10,933 nucleotides of DNA from Bacteroidota bacterium (lineage in GTDB: Bacteria; Bacteroidota; Bacteroidia; Bacteroidales; VadinHA17), in the NCBI GenBank assembly GCA_021816545.1, contig JAKAXP010000065.1, positions 1 to 10,933 of the forward strand, written 5' to 3'. Below the pieces are notes generated by a model. That model was not told the DNA's origin and ran no database searches. It saw nothing but the letters and a program-made list of their open reading frames with translations. Positions within the stretch are counted from its first letter, which is position 1. The number at the start of each line of letters is the position of its first letter. The position numbers and the translations under genes were made by a program. Of this stretch, positions 7,250 through 10,933 are shown piece by piece.

Positions 7250-7278
7250 TTGATTCGGTTCCGGAAATTGTATATTTG
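7250..7278 (+). promoter_or_regulatory. Bacteroidota-type promoter for the sigma-factor gene
   Basis: TTG (7250-7252) is followed after 18 bases by TATATTTG (7271-7278), an exact TAnnTTTG. Transcription would start near 7284, only about 10-12 nt before the proposed TTG start codon, so the mRNA would be almost leaderless. An 8-bp palindrome TTCCGGAA (7259-7266) lies in the spacer. No convincing minus-strand promoter for the exporter was found in the same 98-bp spacer. Confidence 0.55.
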
Positions 7279-7295
7279 TCAATTAAACCGCTTGT

Positions 7296-7862
7296 TTGGG
7301 ATTATTCAGAAAGTACTCGGACAGTGACATCATTGATGGAATCAGGAGGCAGGATAACCGGATCCTGACCTACCTGTATGATACCTATTTCGGAATGGTC
7401 AGTGACCATGTCAGGAAAAACAGCGGGTCTGATGACGATGCTCATGAGGTGATCCAGGAGACAGTTGTGATACTGTACCGGCAGGTCACCGGCGAAGGAT
7501 TCACGCTCACCACTGATCTGAGGGGCTACTTCTTTGGTGTGGCACGGAATGTCTGGAATGCGCAGTTAAGGCACAGGTCAAAGCTGGTACCGCTGCAGAG
7601 TGACCCTGCTGATGATTCCGGGGCAGAGGAAGTCGCCAATGCCACACTTGAAAGAATTGTTACCCGTTCATTTGCGCTTCTGGCTGCGGACTGCCAGACC
7701 GTGCTTACACTTTATGGGGAAGGCTGGTCATATGAAGAAATAGCACGCAAGATGGGGCTGAAGAGCGAAGCATATGCCAGGCGGAAAAAGTACCTCTGCA
7801 AGGAGGCGCTGATGGAAATCATCAAGACTGACCCCGAATATCAGGATCTCGGTCCCCTGTAG
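7296..7862 (+). CDS. Sigma-70 family RNA polymerase sigma factor (ECF-like)
   Basis: A two-domain alternative sigma factor of 188 residues that would direct RNA polymerase to its own promoter set. Region 2 spans about residues 11-92; DDAHEVIQETVVILYRQV at 47-64 matches region 2.2, and RGYFFGVARNVWNAQLR at 76-92 resembles regions 2.3-2.4. Region 4 (about 119-175) contains the helix-turn-helix CQTVLTLYGEGWSYEEIARK, then a basic helix ARRKKYLCKEAL that is typical of Bacteroidota members of this group. The only start giving complete region 2 is TTG at 7296; a stop lies in frame at 7284-7286, and the first ATG (residue 34) would remove part of region 2. No anti-sigma gene is seen next to it. Its last 22 bp overlap the end of the convergent TPR-CHAT gene. 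Family call is firm; regulon unknown. Confidence 0.88.
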   Translation: MGLFRKYSDSDIIDGIRRQDNRILTYLYDTYFGMVSDHVRKNSGSDDDAHEVIQETVVILYRQVTGEGFTLTTDLRGYFFGVARNVWNAQLRHRSKLVPLQSDPADDSGAEEVANATLERIVTRSFALLAADCQTVLTLYGEGWSYEEIARKMGLKSEAYARRKKYLCKEALMEIIKTDPEYQDLGPL

Positions 7863-10800
7863 ACCAGGGCCACAAGCAAAGTGGCGACAAGCAGTAAAAT
7901 AAGCAGTGAAATATACAGGTTAACCCTGTTGTACCACAGAGGGTTGTCATCACCGTATATGACGAGTGCCGACCAGAAATAAGGATGTGACCTGGCCTGG
8001 TCAGCTGTTCTCAGGAACCTGAGGCGTGAGCTTCGCAATGCTGAGCTCTTTGCCTGTCCGCTTCTGAGGTTCTTGTAGAAGCCCCGGATCACCTCCGGTG
8101 CTGAATTGTCATCCACCTCCCACATTGACATCACCGCCGACCGGCTGCCGGCGTACAGGAAGCCCCTGGCAAGACTCAGGATACCTTCTCCGTTCACAAG
8201 CATCCCGGTGCCGGTATTGCATGAGGTCAGTACCACCATCATTGCCCTGAGCGGGAGGCTGTATAGCTCGTAGGTATTAAGCATTCCGTCATTGTTTTCA
8301 CTGTCGCCCGGGCTGAATAGCATTTTCGAGAACGCAGGCTGCCTGTCATCAACCAGGGTGTGCATTGAAAGATGAATAATGTCGTAATTCTGTGCCTCGG
8401 CCTTGAATGTACTCTCAAGCGCATCCTCACCGAGGTATGCAGCTCCACCGCACTGGTTCACAGCATCCTCTGCCTCCAGGATGGCATTCGGAAGGTCCCT
8501 GATCTCGCCCCTCATTCCCGGCCAGGCTGCCAGAAGCGTGTCATCCAGCACCATCCCGTCATAGGATGGTGCAAATGCAACCAGGTTGTTTCTGAAACTC
8601 CTTGTTACCCGCTCTGACTCCGAAGAAAGTGTAACGCTGTAAATATATGAGAAGCGGTACTTCTTCAGGGCGAAGGGAGCCTCGCGGTAGTATAGCTCCG
8701 GACTGCGGAACTCCTCCGTAACAAGTGTCTCGAAAGGAATATATGACAGTATGTTATCAGGAGAGACAACAATCCTGTCGCCGGTCAGGTATGGCTCCGC
8801 CGGCTCAAGCAGTATGCGGTACAGGCTGAAGGCCAGATCCATGTAGTCATTGAAAGGGGCACGGGAATCAGTTGTCCTGGGCTTGACCGAGAGCATTTCG
8901 CGGAAGCGCTGGAGGGAACCGAAGAAGGTTGAATCGATATCACGCACTATCACTTCGGTTCGCCTGCTGTTGACAACAAATATGTAGAGCTTTTCGGAAG
9001 TCAGTATGTAGCTCAGAAGGTTGGTCCTGCGTCCGATCACCCTGTCAACATCCGCGAGGGAAGTGACCTCATTCCTGTATTTCAGGTTATAGTATGAAGG
9101 ATACTCCTCCTCGAAGATGCGGTTAAGCGAGTCACGCGACCTCAGAAGTCTGAACGTCACGCTTTCCCATGTGGCAAGTCGCTGAGAGTCAGGAGCTGCC
9201 TTGAGCTGTTCATTTGCGATAAGTTCCCTGTAGAAGCCTGTCTGCCTCCTTATTTCAGTTTCAAGGTCAATGAGCCCGGAAGGAAGTGAAAAGCGGGCAG
9301 CATTGAGTTCCCTCATCGAGGCAAGAAATCCTGCGACCTTGCTCCTTTCGGAAAACTCAAAAAGACCCTCAAGCGATTTGCGGTCATTGTCCTGACTGTA
9401 AAGCCTGGAATAATTGTCGATTATCCCGGTGTAAAGATCCCTGGAATATGAACTGAACCTTGTCCGGCTGTCATCCTCGCTCATCTCAAGCCTCTGACGG
9501 TCGTACAGCGATGCTATCCTCCGGCCTGTGGCAACTGCCTCCGTGAGATATTCACCATTTCCTTCCGTGCCGGCAAGCCTGTTCAGTGCAGTGTACCTTA
9601 TCTCCAGGAGATTCAGGTCATCTTCAGAAACGCCGGCGGGATTTGTTGCTCCGCTGGTTCTTCCGGATTCCCGACCTGTAGCTGGTGATTCAGGATCTGC
9701 CAGTGCAGTCATCCCTCCGGTAATGCTTAGAACTTCGCCATATCTCCCCGCATCAAGAAGTGCGCCTGCATACTTTACAGTCAGAAACTTTGCCATCGAG
9801 ATATCCCATGGATTCTTCTGCACATATTTAAAACACTGTCCGTACAATTCGAGCGACCTGTCTCTGTTACCAGTATTGTTATTCACGAAATCAGCAACAG
9901 ATACCAGCATCGTAAAATAATCCCTGCTATCCTGACCATAAACCCTTCTGACATTTTCCAGCCCGGCCTTCATAATATTTTCTCCCTCACTGACCCGTCC
10001 GTCCGATGCAAGAAAATTGGCATAGTTTATATAAAGGAGGTATTTGTCCTGCGTTCCGGGCCCATCACTGACGGCAAGGCCCCGTCGGAATAGATCTTCT
10101 GCTTCCTGTGGCTGATTAAGCCTCCGGTATACCTGGCCGATTGTGTTGTAAAGGAGAATACGCGATTCGACGCTGCTGGCAGGGTCCCGGTCATATATCC
10201 TGAGTGCTTCCCTGCAGTAATCAAGTGATTTGTTATACTCCTGGCTGCGGTAAAGGCTCAGGCCTATCACCTGGTAAAGGTCTCCCCTGGTCTTAAGGGG
10301 TACGCTGTCAGGGAAAATCCGTGCAATTTCCAGTCCAACCTCGGCATATGTCTTTGCCCTGTCGTTGTCATTAAGTTCCAGACATATACTGGCAAGGTTA
10401 AGATAGTTTGGTGCCAGTGTCGCAGAATCTTTTCCAACGACTGCCCTCCTGACCTCAAGGGCCCTGATACCCTGACGGTAGGCTGCAGTAAAGTCCCCTG
10501 TCCTGTGAAGCGTGGCAACCAGGTTGAACATCATCTTCGCATACCGCCTGTCGGTCTTTGACAGATTCTCCCTGTACTTTGCCGATGCAGAAAAACAGTC
10601 ACGCGCCCTGGCATACCTGTTCGTCTGGTAATAGTGAATGCCGGCAAAATACAGTGCATCTGAAAGTAAAAGTGTGTCTCTGACGTTATTCCTGCTGATG
10701 ATTTGTGAAATGGCAGCGGTGAGTATCTCAGGATCAGAAGAGAGGTCCCGCCTTTCAAGAAATGCTGAGAGCGAGTCGGTCAGTTCTCTCAGCCTGCTGT

Positions 10801-10933
10801 CATCTGTTATATCATCTCCTGTAACAGGCAGCGCGATTAAGGCTTCAGGGATTATTTCTCCGTTGTCAGACGGGGTGACTTCATAAACGGAACCATAAAT
10901 TAATACACTGCCGGCTTCGGGGAAATATGCTCC
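7841..10933 (-). CDS. TPR-CHAT protein with C-terminal membrane anchor (5' end beyond right edge)
   Basis: CHAT domains are caspase-like (clan CD) cysteine peptidase folds often joined to TPR sensors. The frame has no stop up to the right edge, so an ATG at 10534 is internal, and 1030 residues are visible (residue 1 at 10933). About eight TPR units cover residues 85-415, for example LYNTIGQVYRRLNQPQEAED. A low-complexity Ser/Thr/Gly linker and a helical stretch follow, then the CHAT domain (about 660-1000) with the entry motif VVSPDNILSYIPFETLV. His858 in IIHLSMHT and Cys905 in LTSCNTGTG form the expected dyad, so peptidase activity is plausible. A hydrophobic helix (1006-1024) with tail YRGPRS ends the protein. 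Arginines after the helix suggest a cytoplasmic tail and a periplasmic TPR-CHAT body, which would need a signal peptide outside the window. Substrate unknown; convergent with a sigma-factor gene. Confidence 0.9.
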   Translation of the reverse strand, partial: GAYFPEAGSVLIYGSVYEVTPSDNGEIIPEALIALPVTGDDITDDSRLRELTDSLSAFLERRDLSSDPEILTAAISQIISRNNVRDTLLLSDALYFAGIHYYQTNRYARARDCFSASAKYRENLSKTDRRYAKMMFNLVATLHRTGDFTAAYRQGIRALEVRRAVVGKDSATLAPNYLNLASICLELNDNDRAKTYAEVGLEIARIFPDSVPLKTRGDLYQVIGLSLYRSQEYNKSLDYCREALRIYDRDPASSVESRILLYNTIGQVYRRLNQPQEAEDLFRRGLAVSDGPGTQDKYLLYINYANFLASDGRVSEGENIMKAGLENVRRVYGQDSRDYFTMLVSVADFVNNNTGNRDRSLELYGQCFKYVQKNPWDISMAKFLTVKYAGALLDAGRYGEVLSITGGMTALADPESPATGRESGRTSGATNPAGVSEDDLNLLEIRYTALNRLAGTEGNGEYLTEAVATGRRIASLYDRQRLEMSEDDSRTRFSSYSRDLYTGIIDNYSRLYSQDNDRKSLEGLFEFSERSKVAGFLASMRELNAARFSLPSGLIDLETEIRRQTGFYRELIANEQLKAAPDSQRLATWESVTFRLLRSRDSLNRIFEEEYPSYYNLKYRNEVTSLADVDRVIGRRTNLLSYILTSEKLYIFVVNSRRTEVIVRDIDSTFFGSLQRFREMLSVKPRTTDSRAPFNDYMDLAFSLYRILLEPAEPYLTGDRIVVSPDNILSYIPFETLVTEEFRSPELYYREAPFALKKYRFSYIYSVTLSSESERVTRSFRNNLVAFAPSYDGMVLDDTLLAAWPGMRGEIRDLPNAILEAEDAVNQCGGAAYLGEDALESTFKAEAQNYDIIHLSMHTLVDDRQPAFSKMLFSPGDSENNDGMLNTYELYSLPLRAMMVVLTSCNTGTGMLVNGEGILSLARGFLYAGSRSAVMSMWEVDDNSAPEVIRGFYKNLRSGQAKSSALRSSRLRFLRTADQARSHPYFWSALVIYGDDNPLWYNRVNLYISLLILLLVATLLVALVYRGPRS

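Noticed and set aside
7841..10534. Taking ATG 10534 as the start of the TPR-CHAT gene
   Set aside because: The frame remains open for 133 more codons to the right edge and those residues include another TPR-like helix pair, so the ATG is internal and the gene is cut by the window.

Overview
The window reads as chromosomal DNA of a Bacteroidota bacterium, most likely class Bacteroidia. Three things point there. The gene order DUF349 protein - CTP synthase - YidC is one I associate with this phylum. The YidC N-terminus is of Bacteroidota type. Promoter-like sequences follow the Bacteroidota consensus (TTTG about 19 nt upstream of TAnnTTTG) rather than -35/-10 hexamers. No rRNA, tRNA, CRISPR array, insertion sequence or phage gene was seen.

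Left part (1-4583, all minus strand) is a compact housekeeping operon read right to left: a five-repeat DUF349 protein with an acidic, tandemly repeated N-terminus; pyrG (CTP synthase, GTG start, 37 nt gap); and yidC (28 nt gap), which is cut by the left edge. A promoter with exact 19-nt spacing lies just upstream of the DUF349 gene.

Middle part (4584-7295): a 184-nt divergent spacer carries a perfect 14-bp palindrome and a 7-bp inverted repeat. They lie between the DUF349 promoter and a likely promoter for a 63-residue, single-span membrane protein on the plus strand. That small gene ends 9 nt from the end of a convergent minus-strand gene for a peptidase-containing (C39) ABC exporter, whose catalytic and ATPase motifs all look intact. 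No HlyD-type partner or double-glycine peptide gene is visible beside the exporter.

Right part (7250-10933): a plus-strand sigma-70 family factor has a perfect TAnnTTTG promoter element, a very short leader and an apparent TTG start. It runs tail-to-tail into, and overlaps by 22 bp, a large minus-strand gene for a TPR-CHAT protein. The CHAT domain is a caspase-like peptidase fold with an intact His/Cys dyad, followed by a C-terminal membrane anchor. The TPR-CHAT frame stays open to the right edge, so its N-terminus lies outside the window.

The left genes form an ordinary biosynthesis and envelope-biogenesis operon. The right half (exporter, sigma factor, membrane-anchored CHAT protease) is accessory in character and is the best candidate for an uncharacterised regulatory or signalling module. 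A functional link among those three is inference from adjacency only.
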